Source: Talpa occidentalis
Lineage: Eukaryota > Chordata > Mammalia > Eulipotyphla > Talpidae
Assembly (NCBI RefSeq): GCF_014898055.3
Contig: NW_026555331.1
Location: forward strand, 107,009,194-107,073,193
Direction: 5' to 3'
DNA length: 64,000 nt
Made by a program: the position numbers and the translations under genes. Positions 34,690 to 47,760 of the stretch are shown one piece after another (position 1 is the stretch's first letter; the number at the start of each line of letters is the position of its first letter). The notes beneath the pieces were generated by a model. The model did no database searches. It saw only the letters and a program-made list of their open reading frames with translations, and was not told the DNA's origin.

Positions 34690-34955
34690 CTGTTGGTTAT
34701 CTGTATGTCTTCTTTGGAAAAACATTTATTTAGATCCTCTGTTCATTGTTTTTATTTTTTATTTATTTATTTATTTTTTGCTATTGAGTTGTATGAATTC
34801 TTTATATATTTTGAGTATCAACACCTTATTGGATATGTGATTTACAAATATTTTCTCCCATTCAATAAGTTGCCTTCTCATTTTGTGGATGGTTTCCTTT
34901 GTTTCACAGAAACTTTTCCATTTGGTGTAGTCTCATTTGTTTATTTTTGGTGTCA
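34690..34955 (-). mobile_element. L1 ORF2-region fragment
   Basis: Carries the antisense L1 string TTTGCTATTGAGTTGTATGA, TTCTTTATATATTTTGAGTA, TATTTTCTCCCATTCAATAA and TCTCATTTGTTTATTTTTGG. A (TTTA)n run lies at its left. The 155-codon ORF at 34373-34840 runs into this element and is not a gene. Confidence 0.75.
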
Positions 34956-35369
34956 AATTGGAGCAGGACCAAGAGGCTCAATTTCTTGTTTCACCTCTTG
35001 GGGTCAGTGGGCCCCTCAGAGATGATAGTGAGCTCCCTGCAAGCTGGAGGACTCTGGGAGGAAAGAACATTGGGATTGTTTTGAGCCCCAACAATGGTCG
35101 AAGCCTCTGACCGCAGAGAAAATGCCCTGATACTGGGTATGAGGTCACAGGGATAAATCAGGGTGTTGCAGCTTTGGGTCCTCAACTGGGCACCCAGACT
35201 CAAGGGTGAGGGTCTGTCCCCACTACCTGCTCTACAAGTAGGAACTGGACCAAAAATTGGAGACTCAGGGCTGACAGCCTCAACCTTAGGTTGGGGGTCT
35301 GTGGGACACAAGTTCCGACCCAAGTTCCCCAAGAACATGAGGTCTAGCGTCACAGAAAGGAAATCATAT

Positions 35370-35560
35370 TTCCACTGTAGGGTGTATTAGCTGTGTGATT
35401 TGGGGTAAGTTACTTAACATCTCTGTGCCATTTTTTTCTTATCTACAAAATGGAAATGTGATTTTGTCTATTCCTAGCACTGCAGTGATTAAATGAGATG
35501 CACTTAGGCATAAAATAGGGCCGAACTCACAATGAACCCTCAGTATTGTTACTTTGTTTA
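35370..35560 (+). repeat. MIR fragment
   Basis: TAGCTGTGTGATTTGGGGTA, AGTTACTTAACATCTCTGTG, CTACAAAATGG and GTGATTAAATGAGATGCAC. Confidence 0.7.
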
Positions 35561-36239
35561 TTTTCCAATTGGCAAGCTTCAGTGATTCCTGGAGTTTTTC
35601 TTTGTACAGGCCTTCCTGGTTCAGTCTGTTGATTTAGAGCCCAAGTCACCGGCACTCAGTAAGTCAGCAGGAAAGGCCAATGTTTTTCACACAAGCATTC
35701 TTTCTCTTAGGTTCAGCTTCTAGGAAAAAGGGCCTCAGCCAGGTTAGACTCTGGTACATGGCATGGGCCAATCAACTGGGCATTCCTGTTCTCTCACCAA
35801 GCTCCAGGACTGTCGATGGCTCCCAACAGCCAGGGTGCTTTGAAAATGAGATTATTAAGGTGTCTTGCCTTCCAAGTAGAGGACCACAGCTGGGCAACTG
35901 TGATTGATATGTCAGGTGGCAACTGGACTTTTGCAGCAACAGTAGAACAGGACCCCAGTAGGCGACTCTGAGCCATGGAAGGAGCTGTCCTCTTGTCCCT
36001 TGTCCTGTCCCAAGTGCTGCCTCCACTCCCGGAAGAGGCGGTGGCATTATTGGCCTCCTGCAAGGGCGGGGGAGTCCCCTGTCCTCCCTTGTCACTGCTC
36101 CTGTCACTGCTTCTTATATTGGAGGTCAGTGAGTCAGGGTGGAGGGGAAGAAAAGAGTGCCAGGGCCGGGGCTGGCTTTGGGTGCTTAGGGGCCCTTTCT
36201 ATCTTTTGACTTTTGATCCATGTTTACCTATGACCTACT

Positions 36240-36780
36240 TCAAGTTAAAAAATGTTTTAAAAAGTTTAAAAAATGTTTTCAAATTACATAAAAGTTGCAG
36301 AAAATGAACTCCCATATATCCTTCATCAATTAATATTTTGTCATATTTGTTTTCATTCATTCCTTCTATATGTGTGTATCTGTACATATATGTGCACACC
36401 ACACATTACATATATGTACACAGGTATACAATGTCCCAAATACTTCTGTGAATTTTGTGAGAATATGGACATTCTTCTATTTCACCTCTCTACAAGGATT
36501 AAAATCAGAAAATACCATAAAATGAACATAGTAGGGAATGTGTGTGCTCCATATTCAAATTTTACCAGTTGTCCCAATAATGTCCTTTGAAACTTCTATC
36601 CTGTCCAGGATGCAGTCCAGGGCCATGAGCTGCCTTTCCTGCTCATGTCTTTACTTTTAGTTCTCCCTGATTTTTGTGACTTGACATTTCTGTAGCATCC
36701 AGAAATGATTTTGTAAGATGTTGTCCCTATTACAATAGTCTGATAAGTTTTCTGAGAGTCGATTCAGAAAATGTCATTTT
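36240..36780. mobile_element. L1 3'-UTR-like fragment
   Basis: Contains CATAAAAGTTGCAGAAAATG, CTCCCATATATCCTTCATCA, TTTTACCAGTTGTCCCAATA and TGTCCTTTGAAACTTC-type blocks, matching the order of an old L1M 3' UTR from memory. Confidence 0.55.
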
Positions 36781-37014
36781 AAAGTAAAAATGGTGAGTTG
36801 TTGAAGCCTAAGGGTCCAAGAGATTGAGGACACCCCACAAAAGGGTGTTAGAGTCCCGAAGTCCAGGTTTTGACTATCACTTTTGTCTCTGTACTTATTG
36901 GTACACGCATTCATCCAAGATACATTTCTTGAACTCTGATTACGCATCAGGTATTGTTCCTCTAAGCCCGTGGAATGTGTCATGAACAAAAGACAAAACC
37001 ACTCTCCTTGCTTA

Positions 37015-37330
37015 GTGTGGTGAGTTGCATGGTGGGCCCTGGAACATTTCAGTGCAACCTTATTTGGAAATAAGGTCTTTGTAGATGTAATGAAGGCACA
37101 GACCTTGAGATGAGACAGAAGGGAAAGACACCAGGAGAAGGCCACATGAAAACAGACACCCAGACTGCAGTGATCCCACCATGTGAGAGTGACCAAAGGA
37201 ACCCCATGAGCCATCAGAACCCCAAAGTGATCCCACGAAACCAATACCTAGAGGTTCTATTTTAGTAATGCTGATGTGGGGGCGAGGGCTACATCCTAAT
37301 GTGGCTAGGTCACTTGCCAGCATGTGAACT
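37015..37330 (+). repeat. Ancient interspersed repeat, family unassigned
   Basis: Contains CAACCTTATTTGGAAATAAG and TCTTTGTAGATGTAATGAAG, then a GAAGGCCACATGAAAACAGA block, in the order of a widespread old mammalian repeat. A related piece with TAGGGTGGGCCCTAA and CTTCTAGCCTCCAGGAT lies at 13140-13385. Confidence 0.5.
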
Positions 37331-37896
37331 TCCACAAATTTCTTGATGTCACCAATGCTGAGCTGCCTTGTCTTTAAGTCAGGGTGATGGGATCACGTGG
37401 ACATGAATATCATGGAAACCCAGTGCCAGGCATAGGCGGCCACTTCATAACTGACAGTTGCTACTATAACCCACTGTTACCTTCTAACAAGAATTTGAAA
37501 AGAAGTGTGTCCAGATAGTCCTTCCAGGGTAGGAAGTGGTAAGCAACTCCATCTGATTAGATTCTAGCTCCCTGGAAGCCCCTGGAAAGGGCAAAGAGTT
37601 CGAGTGGATTGGGTCTCTTTAAGCAAACGAGAAGTGGGATGAATCTGTTCCTGCAATACCTTTCCTCTGCTCAGGAGACTCAAGCCAACCACCTTTTGTG
37701 CTTTCAGGCAGGCCTTGGCATCCTGCCTCTCTGCCTCTGGATCTATTGACAATGAAAGGTTGATTAATTGCATGCCAGTAATTAGTTTTGGCTGCTGGAC
37801 TAGGAGGTCATAACCTCTGGAGGGTGGAGTGCCTGTGTGCCAGGTACACATGGCAAGGTGGCTGGAGCCTGAGCTGGCAGGGGGCCTGGGTCTTTC

Positions 37897-37981
37897 TGTG
37901 TGTGTGTCTGTGTGTGTGTGCGCGCACGTGCGGGTGGCGGGGGTGGGGAGAGAGAGAGAAAAAGAGAGAGAGAGAGAGAGA
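37897..37981. repeat. (GT)n/(GA)n compound microsatellite
   Basis: GT-rich half with a short alternating CGCGCACGTGCG core, then a G-rich spacer, then GA repeats. Confidence 0.9.
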
Positions 37982-39224
37982 TGATTCCTTCTCCTCTCTG
38001 GGTCTCTCCCAGGACAATATGGGGTGCTCTCGTTCTCAGCAAGGTGAGGGACCACCTGGGAGCCTGCAGGCCACCTCTCCCTGGCAGACTGGACTTGGCC
38101 TTCTAGGCCCCAGCATTTTGGCCATGGGGCAGCCTACAATTGGGTCAGGGCAACTGGGTTAGCAGGCTTGAGCTAGGGGCTCCGGGTCCTGCTTGGAGTT
38201 GGCGACTGGAATCCCCTGACCTCTCACAGGCTGGGCCAGGACCCCTGCCTGTGCTTGTCAAAACACCCTCTCCCTGAGAAAAATGACTGCAGAGGGGTGA
38301 TCCATTTGGGACTTCAGATGGTTCCTCCATTCCCCAGAAGCAGGGCTCAGCCTGGCGTCTGTTGATATTTTTAGGCTGCATAATGTAATTCCTCCTTGAA
38401 TTTGCATAGCCATTTTTTTTTCTTTTTGAAGCTCTGTCGTATCAACCCATTCAATGCCAGCCCTTCTTCCCACAGTGTAGATTAAGCAAAACTTTCTCCC
38501 CATCCCCAATGGTAAACTGAGGCTTCCTGAGGCTACTCACCAAATCGGAGGAGTGCGAACCCGCCCTGTGCAGTCTGGATAGAAAGCACAGCACCCCCAA
38601 AAGAATCAGTCTCAGTGCTAGATGGGAGCCTCTTTATGCCCACGGTGCTCTTTGTCTCATCTTCGTGAACGGTGCTCCCAGCCCAGAGTGTGACCCCAGG
38701 TAGAGAAGGCCTGGAGCTTGACCCCCCCACCAGGGCTGCACTTTGAGTCGGTGTGCGTTAGCATGTCCCCCACCCCATGTCCAAGGCATCTTCTGGGGAC
38801 GTGGAGCTCACACGCAGCCAGAAAGCTGAAGTCATGCAAATCACTAGATTTGGTTTTCATTTATTTGCAGATGAGTACTCCTCCCTGAAGGCAGGAGAAG
38901 GGGGAACACTCTTTTTTTAATTATTAGGGTGTTATTTACAAAGCCCTCTGAGCTGAGGGTGACTGTGATCCCCAGCAAGTCCCTTCTCCACTGCTCTTTT
39001 ACAATAACATGCCCAAGCTGTGGTCCAGAGCCCACACCCAGCCCAAACATCTCCTGCCACATCCCGCCCTGCTCTGTCCCTGCATTGTGCCTCAGTGAGG
39101 AGGCTTTGGGAAGAGCTGCCAAGCCCTGTCAGTCAGGGGCACAAAGGGAGGACTGTGCTGGGCTGAACGACAGGGTGCCTGGAGCTGCGTTTGCACTCGG
39201 CTCCTTCAGTGCCTGCACCTTGAA

Positions 39225-39720
39225 GACTTGTTCAGATCTTATTGCTCCTCTGCTTAAGAGTTTCCAATGGTTCCCACCTTGCTTGCATGCCCGGTCCTGA
39301 CAGTGCCCACAAGGCTGTTCATGTATGTGGGCATGTGCACACACACACACGTGCACACACACACGCACACACATACACACACACACACTGTGCCAGGAAC
39401 TTCCAGGAGTTCTCCCATCTCAGGGCTGTTCCCTCTGTTTAGAAAATGCTTACCCAGCCCCAAGTGCTTGGCTCAGCCCCTCCCCTCCAACCTCCGTGTC
39501 ACATCCTACCTGCCCTGCCTCTTTGCTCCACACACAGCATGCTGAACCCTCACTCTGCCCCAGGGGGCTGGGCAGAAGATCACACTGCTCAGCATTTCCA
39601 GCACCTGGTCCACCTACCTCTCCTTCTAACTGTCACCCTTTACTGTGGTGCTTATGTCTTATGTTCATTTTTTCCCTCCCAGCTGAGCGGCTCAGGCTGC
39701 TAGAATCAGGGCTCCCCACT
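39225..39720 (+). repeat. L2 fragment with a (CA)n expansion
   Basis: L2-type TTGCTCCTCTGCTTAAGAGT, TTCCAATGGTTCCCACCTTG, GTTCCCTCTGTTTAGAAAAT and CTTTGCTCCACACA in consensus order; interrupted by (CA)n at 39338-39389. Confidence 0.65.
39338..39389. repeat. (CA)n microsatellite inside an L2
   Basis: Interrupted CA tract (cgtg, cgca, cata variants). Confidence 0.9.
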
Positions 39721-40329
39721 CCTGGACAGCAGGGCTACCCTGAGCTATGAGCCTCTGGAGTCCCATTTTCTCCTCCATGAGCCGGTGATTGATTCTATGG
39801 TCTCGGATGGCCTGCCCTTTCCTGGCTGCTTTTGGGAAGTGCAGGACGATAGGTGGGCTCCAGCCTTGGCCCCTTCTTCCAAGGACAAGGACTCCCCCCC
39901 TTTCTACTCCTGCCCCTACAGCAGTGCAGAGGGGTTTGCTGGACTGTCTCAAAGCCAAAAGGCAGGCTTTCTCAACGGATTTCCAGAGGCTTTCTGCCTC
40001 TCCTCCTGCATAGAAAAGATTTCCTCTTCTGCAGTATTGAAGGAAAAAACAAGCAATTATGCTGTATGAGGGCTAAAATGGGCACTCTAACTCCAGGGGA
40101 GAGTGGAGCGGGCATTCTGCTGGCCAGCAGGATTGACAGCCAATGTCTTACTCAAATGAGAAAGTTATCACTACACAGAAAACACATTGCCTCCTTCCCA
40201 GCATGCAGGGCAGTGTAACAACAGTGGGAGGCGGATTTCTCCCTTAGCGACATGGGGTGTGCTCAGCCTGTCTGTCGCCACGCGGCCCTGTAGGGTCTCA
40301 GCTGGGCTGGACTCTCCAGCAGGACTGGC

Positions 40330-40720
40330 GGCATCTGCACGGTAGGTATTTCCATGCTCCTCTGAATGCCCCTGCCCACTTCCTGCTGCCTACCCAGGCT
40401 CTGGCCCATGGCTACCGCCTCTTCCAGGAAGTCCTCCAAGTCCCCAACATGTGTCCCTCCCTCCTCCAAAGCCACAGAGAAGCATCTCAGCCTCCTTTGC
40501 TCCTGGCCCTCACCTGTGCTCACCAGCTGCTCTACTTCCTGATCCAGGCACACCACTCCTGCTCACTTCCTACTGCCTTTGCTCACATCAACTCTTTGCT
40601 ACAACTATCAGACCCTCGTGCCAGTCCTCACCCCTGGCCAGGCACCTCTGCCTGTGGAAACTCCTCCAGGTCCATACCAACTGCTGCAGGAGCCTTTGCT
40701 GACTGTCCCAGTGGGCCTTG
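40330..40720 (+). repeat. L2-like fragments
   Basis: CT-rich sequence with repeated CTTCCAGGAAGTCCTCC and TGCCCACTTCCTGCTGCC blocks. The 168-codon ORF at 40257-40763 covers this and has no recognisable domain. Confidence 0.35.
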
Positions 40721-42389
40721 CTCCTTTTTTTTCTCTCAGGTTGTTGCCCACTCCCAGAGGTAGCCAGTCACCCCTGTCACATCCTACTCTCTACCTGAAT
40801 GTCCTGCTTCAAAGGGAAGTCCAGAGGCTGTCTCTTCAAGACCAGCACCTCTCCATGCCCTGCTGAGGAGGCCCCCTCCACCATTGCGCAGGAACTCTCA
40901 GCCTCTGCTTGCACACCTCCAGTGACGGGGAGCTCACTCCCTTCCCCCTATAGGCACATATGCTTACCCAGCAGCCTCCCTAGTGGGTGACTGGGTTATC
41001 CTCCCTTGTGTTAAGCCCTCATCACCCTCCCCCAGCGAGGACTCTTGTGACCTGGGCTCCCTTCTGCCCCCTCAGGCATTTCACACCTCTGGTTGCAGCT
41101 GGAAGGTGGCTACCAACTGGGGCAACAAGTAAGTTGGGCCGGAGGTGGTTGCCTTTACAGTCACGCCAGAACAGGGGATTCTGAGCAGATCTTCACTGCT
41201 CTTGTCCGTGGCTCAGACTCTCTGAAAATGTAGCATGGTCTGGGCTGGACGGCTTGCCCTGTGCTGCCCCCCTGAGGTGAGCCGAGCACACGGCAGCCCA
41301 GGAGTCAGGTGGAGAGATGCACTCCACTGGGCTCACCTGCCATGGACCAGGTGTGTGGGGAGGGAGGGCACTCAGAGCCCATCCTCACCCAGATTCCCCC
41401 TTTCTCAGAAAACTGTGGAAACCAGACCAGGTTCCTACTACACAGGCCAAGTCTGCCAGATAAATGGGCCAACCTGGGGAGAAATGGTTTGCCAAAGGTC
41501 TAGCATCAGTAACGGGTGGAATCAGAATTAGAATTTGCACCTTCTAATGCTCAGGCCTGGCCTCTTCCTGTGCCTTCCTTGCTCCTTGCAGGGTCCATTG
41601 CTTCCTGGAGTCTACCTGGGCCAGGTCTGCGGGGGAGAACCCCTCCCTCCTCAGCTCTTACTGCCTGCCTCACTGAGTCTGCCTCCTGCCTCCCTCACCT
41701 CCCATGTCAGGGCCCTGGGACTGCCCCTTTCTCTAGCCCCTTATTTTTTGGATTTGGTGATTTTGCAAATCCAGGATCATTCCCTGGAGGTCCCTGGCCC
41801 CGCAACTGAACTTCACGGGCCAATTTAAGTTGTGCCTCTGTGAAGACCCACCTGGTCTTGCTCTCCCTGAACCCCTGCCCCACTCTGTGCCTGAAGCCCT
41901 GCAAGGCCTCAGCGCTCACCCTACTCTGACCAGGTGGGAAGTGGCACATCCCAAGCCCTCCTTTTGTAGCCCCCCTGAAAGCGGAACCTGAGGAACTTGA
42001 GAACAGGCGGTGGTTTGGGCCCCAAGTTGGAAATCTGTAACAAAACCACCCTGTCTCCTCTGCCTGGGAGGAGGGCAGGGGATGTGGGAGGCTCCCTGGC
42101 TGTTGGAAATCTATGCCAGGCTCAGTGGCAGAAGTTCTCCCTGGTACCTGTCAGGTCCACACAGGGTTTCATCACAGAGGCATGACTTAAGTTGTTGTGG
42201 GCCTGAGGGGCACCCCAGAGCACAGGGAAGAGAACCTACCTTGATGGGACATGGGAAAGCGACGTCTCCTGGACAGAAGGCCCTCCTTCCCTTCTTACCT
42301 GGGGTTAGGAGCCAGAGGATCCAGGTGTACTGACTCTATACATGCCCAAGAGACACCATTATTTCAGAGAGAAGTCCAAATTCAAGTGC

Positions 42390-42560
42390 ATTCTTGTTTC
42401 TCAAAGGGTAGTCCTCAGAGTAGCAGCAACGGCTTTACTAGGAGCTTGTTGGGGGTGAGACTCTCAGGCCCAACTGGGTCAGACTCACAGGACAAACAAG
42501 ATTCCCAGTTGAGCAAGAACCCAAGGTGATTCACAAGCGTGCTAATTTTGAAATCTCTCT
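42390..42560 (+). repeat. hAT-Charlie-like short repeat
   Basis: TTTCTCAAAGGGTAGTCCTC, GGAGCTTGTTGG, CTCTCAGGCCCAACTGGGTC and CCAAGGTGATTCACA follow the order of a common MER-type nonautonomous DNA transposon. Subfamily not assigned. Confidence 0.4.
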
Positions 42561-43793
42561 CCCGTGGGTCCCAGCTGAAATGCAGTGTCTAAGAGTCACA
42601 GCAACAGGTAAGCTCTAGCTTCAGGCAGCCCTTTCTGGCCAGTGGTTCCCAAGCTTCTCTGGGTGGGATGGCTCAAGGCTTCTCATTGGATGAGGTCTGG
42701 CAGAACCTTAGTGGGTCAAAATGTGGTCAGAGAAAGCTCAGAACTTTCCTAGGGCGGCCTCCTGACATTTGCCCTCCCTGCACCTCTTTGCAATTTTCTG
42801 CCTTGCACTGCCCTCTGGTGGCCATGGGAAGCCATTGCCACCTCAGTGAGGAAATGATTACCTATTACAGACCTGGGACATAAAGCTCAGAGGTCCCCAA
42901 CTATCGATAGAAATAGTTTGGAAAACACTTGGATTTATCAACAGAAGAGTGAATAGAGACTGCCCTTTGCTCTGGGTGAAGGATCCTGGCAACCCAGCTT
43001 TGCCTTTCTTGCACACTTTGTTGGAAGCTGTTCAAAGGTGGAGCCTGGGGTGGACAAGATACAAGTCCTGGGTAGCAAGGGTTTGCAGGTAGGATGTCGC
43101 TGGCCTGGTTCAGAGAACCCTGCATGGTGTCCGCAGGGCATGAGGCAGTAGCCAGATTGGGGGCCCTCTGTAACCAACTTGCTGGGAAGTTTGTAAATTG
43201 CCATGTCCCCTCCCAGGCTCAGTTTCCTCAGCAAAGAGTGGGAAATCAGAGTTTGGCTAGAAATCATGTAGTTCTTTCTGGTGCCTTTTGGCCTTGAGAA
43301 CCAGAGCAGAGAGAGCCTCCAGCAGGAGAGTCAGCTGCGCGGAGGGCCAGGCCTCTCATTGCAGCCAGTGGGGTGCTTGTGTCTGTTACAGATGCTCTCA
43401 GCCTCCTCTCTGTCCCCTGCCTGCTGGCCCAAATGCCTGCAAGTTTTTGCCTGGGCCCTCTCCCTACTGCCTACATACAGGCAGGTTGAAAATGTTGGCC
43501 AGTTGTAGCCCCAGGGGGGCCCTCAACCATAACCATGGTTGCCAGTGGAGAAACGCCCCAGCCCTCAGGCAGGATGGATTTGTGGGGGACTTGCTTGTTC
43601 TCAGAGGCCCCAGAGCAGCTGAACCCCAGTTCTTCACAGTAGTTGTGGGCTTGTTGACACCCACTTTATCCTGCTCGCCTCCCATGCCCTGTTAGTGTTT
43701 CCTGGAGTTCCCTCTCAAACTATTTGCACCCAGATCCTTGTCTCAGGGTCTGTTCTGGGGGACCCAAATCAAGACACTATCCAGCTGAGCCAT

Positions 43794-43799
43794 TTTATT
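43794..43799 (-). promoter_or_regulatory. Polyadenylation signal of the INMT-like gene
   Basis: AATAAA on the minus strand 217 bases past the stop codon, the first canonical hexamer I find downstream. It implies a short 3' UTR of about 240 bases. Confidence 0.55.
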
Positions 43800-44015
43800 G
43801 ATTTTTGCTGTAAGATGCACATGAAAGGGTGTGGGGGCCCGATGGATCCCTGGGCTGGGTGCAGGGGAGGCGTTTGTGTTTCACCTGTGACCTTAGGAGG
43901 AATAGGAGGGAAGGGGTAGCATTCAGGCTCTGCCTGATTTCAGGAAGCTGTGGAGTGAGACTCTGGAAACATAGGCCTCAGCTTCCTTTTGGGGCCCTTC
44001 ACTGCCAGGCTGGCC

Positions 44016-44445
44016 TCAGGCTCCAGGGTCCTTGCGGGCGACCACAAAGCAGACACCATCATTGATGGAGCAGCCCTCGGAATAGCTGATGGGGCTGTAG
44101 GTGCACCGCAGCACCTGGCAGCCGGCATCCTGCACGGCCTTCTCCACGGTCTCCTTCTCCAGGTAGAGGGCGAAGAACTTCTTGGGGCCCACCATGTATG
44201 ACTGGCAGCGCAGGGCCACCATGGTGACCAGGTGCCCGCCCGGCTTCAGCAGGCCGGCCAGGCCCCGGATGGCTGCCCGGTAGGAGTCCACAGTGGGACA
44301 GGCGCTCTCCAGGGCTAGCAGTGTCAGCACGCAATCGGCTGCGGGCACCTGGGCTGGCTCCAGGGGGTGTAGCTTGGTCACATCACACTTCAGCACCCGT
44401 GTGACCTTCTTTCGGAGCTGGGCCTCCTTCTCCTGCCACTTGCTC
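44016..44445 (-). CDS. INMT-like exon 3 (C-terminal half)
   Basis: The exon starts after a cgtag acceptor and ends with the stop codon at 44018-44016. It carries [34 protein letters not shown] and the C-terminal [13 protein letters not shown]. This half is closer to INMT (about 58% identical) than to NNMT (about 43% by hand). Confidence 0.93.
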
Positions 44446-47400
44446 CTACGGGGGAGGGTCACAGAGGTGACAATGACAATAGCCCCTCCTCCTCACAGCC
44501 ATCTAGGGTGCATCTGGGGCATGGCCTGGGATCTAACTTGTCCAGTGGCTCTCCAGGGAGATATTAATTCCCCTCTATGCAGATGAGGAAACTGAGGCAC
44601 AGAGAGACTGGGTGACTTGCTCAAATTTACACCACTGGTTGGGGACAGTGTATTTGACATTTGATTATTCCCTCCTCCTTTTCCTTCTTTTGAGCAATTC
44701 AATCATTTTTGCCATATTATATTAGTCATTTTTGAAGTTGTAAAATTTATATAACCCCAAATCTGCCATTTAAATCATTTTATGCATACAATACAGTGGC
44801 ATTAACAACATTTGCAGTGTTGTGTAGATGTGAGCCCAGCTGCTTAATTCAACGAAGCCTCTTCCTCTCCCCCTTAGGAGCTCTGCACCCATTAAGCAAT
44901 GACACCCTCTTCCTCTCTCTGCAGCGCCGGCCCTTTAAACCTTCTTTGGGATATGCAGACCCATCATGTCACTTCCTCTCTAGTGGCCAGGAGACTCCCA
45001 ACAGGTTCCACTCCTTTCAGCAGCCTCCCCTCTGGCCTCCCTGGCACCTGACTCTCCTCTTCATTCTACCCCATCCTGCTCACCTTCTGCCTGCTCCTCT
45101 GACCCCAGCCCTATCAGCTCTGCCCACTGCAGCTCTGCCTGCTGCGCCCTCAGCCCTCTGCTCTTCCCCAGCCTTCAGGTCCTACTTTCACACAGGAAGC
45201 AGCTCCGAGGACCCCCTCCTTGAAGAGCCTTCTCTGCCACATCCTGTGGTGCGCCCTCCCAGATCCCCACCACGCTGGCGCCCTGACCTTGGCTCCCCAG
45301 CACCAGATGGTGTGAAATAAATGTCTGTGGATGAAGGCCCTGACTGGTGGCGTTTGTTACGGCAGACCCAGTGACTAGAAGGTCCCATGCCACCTAACTC
45401 AGCCCCTTATCCGGCAGATGTTCTGGCTCTAAAATATTTGATGTGAATGTCTATCTCTGTCAATGGGCCTGTCTGTGAAAAGCAGATCATGTGAGGTCAC
45501 ATAGGTGAGGTCTCAGGCACAGCCCTGTGTGGAGCAAGCCCACTGGGCCACTTCCCTAGCAGTGCGTGCTCTCGGAGTGTGTCTGTGTCACGTTGGTTCC
45601 TCAGTCACAGCACTGCTGCTCCGCGTAGGCTACTGGATGCACTAAGCAGACCGCATGCTAAATAGACTCCAGCCAAACTGAACTTTCATACATGCTGCAA
45701 AACCAAAACATTTGCTCGACTTGTGTCATTGTGCTTTGTGCTTTATCAAGCTATCTGGACCGAACCTGCGGTGTGTCTGCAGTTTGGTTGTTGTGTTCTT
45801 CCTTCCCACACACATGGGAGCTTGTGGGGATGGGCCTTTGGGTCACTGACCCTCAGGCTGCACTGCACAAATGGCAGCAGAAGTGAAGGGAGCCCTGGCT
45901 GGCTGCTGTGGAAGCCCCTGTGCCCAGAAACCCTCAGTTCTGCCTCACTTTGGGGTCCCCTACCTGTGGCTGGGTCAGACGCCATGGCCCATGTTTAGGG
46001 CACGAAACATGAACTCTTCATCCTGGCTCTATGTAGCCCAAAGGGCACTTTCCAGGTCTGAGCCTGTTTCCTCCCCTGTGAAATCAAACAAGATCCTGCC
46101 TGCTCCCCCAGGGCTCCAGTAGATGCATCTGCTGTCTGTTACCTGGACAGAGTGGGTGCTTGGAAAGGTTCATGCTGCTTGTCTGTGGGACTTGACAATA
46201 GTGCTAGGGGGACAAGGGTGGAGGATTCTTTGAAGTCCTTCCAACATTAGATCACAGAAAATTGGTATGGGCTAAAGTAATCTGGGGAGGTTTCCAGGAG
46301 GAGGTGGGATTGGAGCTGGTCCTGTATGATTGGTGGGATACAAAGGAGTGAGTAGGCCAACCAAAGTAAGGAGCACAGACAATTCTAAGGCTAGAGGTGG
46401 GACTAACTCAAAAGGAGGGGGATACTAGCCCAGTGGGTCAGGAAGAAAGTGTGGGAATGTAGCGAGCTAGTACCTGTCACCCTCCAGTTCACACACGTAT
46501 TGCACAGCTGGGGACCAGTCATAGGCCCCGGGCTCCTTCTTCAGCCACTTCTCCAGTTCCCGGAGGTTCTGCTCCGTGTAGTCTGTGGCGAAAATCTCCC
46601 GGAAGACTCCACAGGCTGAGAGAAGCTGGTAGATGGTAGGGCCTGTGCCAATGTCGATGAGGATGTCACCCCCGACTCCTTCTGCAGAAGACAACATTGA
46701 CCAGGTCTGGAGGGGACCCCGATTCCTTGCACCGCTAGGAAATGGAGAGGAGCCCTGGCCTGGCCGCTTCACAGAACTTGCCATTTGGAGAGGGTGACAC
46801 AGAGATCCCGACCTTGTCTTTGGGTGGTCACTAGGCAGTGTGGGGAAAAGCAGGCTCATGCACCTTGGGCACAAGGGGTGCTCGCTGGAGGGCACTTGTC
46901 CTCTATCATACCCCCTTCTGCCTAAATTCCCGCTGCCAGGGGACTGCTAGGATAAGCTCTGCTCTTCTGGGTAGACTTCAGATGGACTTTTTAGTAGGAA
47001 CTGATTTATTTCCAACTATGTTCTGACTCAGGATTTTAAACACAGGGGAAAATCACATAATTCCTGGTGCAAAGTGGGGCAGAGCCTCAGATAAGGGCTG
47101 AGACGGGAACTGTTAGGACTGTCACTGGGTCAGCCCATAAGGCAAAAGGCAAGGAGATACAGTGTTGAATTGGGGGTGGGGGGATCTTCACCTCAGAGTA
47201 ACAGTGACAGCACCACCCTCTTTTTCCTGCTTTTGCCCTCATCGATCTTCTAGTAAAACTCACCTGTGCATTTTTCAAGGCCTACTGAAAATGTTTCTGC
47301 TCCAGGAAGTCTCCTCAGATTCCTCTGTGAGCATTAAGTTTTCTTTCCTCTGGATTCTTTCCTGTGGATGCTGCTTGAAATACCTTTCTTGGCACTAATT

Positions 47401-47677
47401 ACATAATTAGACAAGATCGAGTGACTGCATAAGCCCTGGAGTTGCACAGTACACTTCCTGCCCAACCGTGCATGGCAGCCCCGAGTTACCTGATCTTTAG
47501 TCTTGCTGTCTGATCTGGGTTGGCCATCCCTCTTTCTCTGACTTCAGTCTCTGCTTATGAGCATTGAGGACTCTGGGCGATAATCTCTTTTTCCAGTTCT
47601 GAGGCCCCCTGGCAGGGATTTGTAACTGAGCTCTGTGATTTGGTTTTGGGTGTCTATGAGCTCTCTTAGTTTTGTGT

Positions 47678-47760
<83 letters not shown>

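Larger units (their letters stand above)
21400..43790. other. Intergenic region between CRHR2 and the INMT-like gene
   Basis: No conserved protein-coding exon recognised in 22 kb. It contains a (CA)n tract at 21721-21775, a SINE with a duplicated tail (23602-24037), an exon-like segment near 25 kb, L2 pieces (27280-27440, 39225-39720, 40330-40720), L1 pieces (32170-32790, 34690-34955, 36240-36780), MIRs and several older unassigned repeats. Long ORFs here fall in repeats or low-complexity DNA. Confidence 0.55.

Noticed and set aside
34373..34840. 155-codon plus-strand ORF
   Set aside because: Its second half lies in an antisense L1 fragment with a (TTTA)n run.
37564..38055. 163-codon minus-strand ORF
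   Set aside because: Spans the (GA)n/(GT)n microsatellite; no recognisable protein.
40257..40763. 168-codon plus-strand ORF
   Set aside because: CT-rich repeat-derived sequence without a recognisable domain, splice context or conservation signal that I can see.
44796..45320. 174-codon plus-strand ORF
   Set aside because: Low-complexity Pro/Leu/Ser translation of L1 and L2 fragments in INMT-like intron 2.
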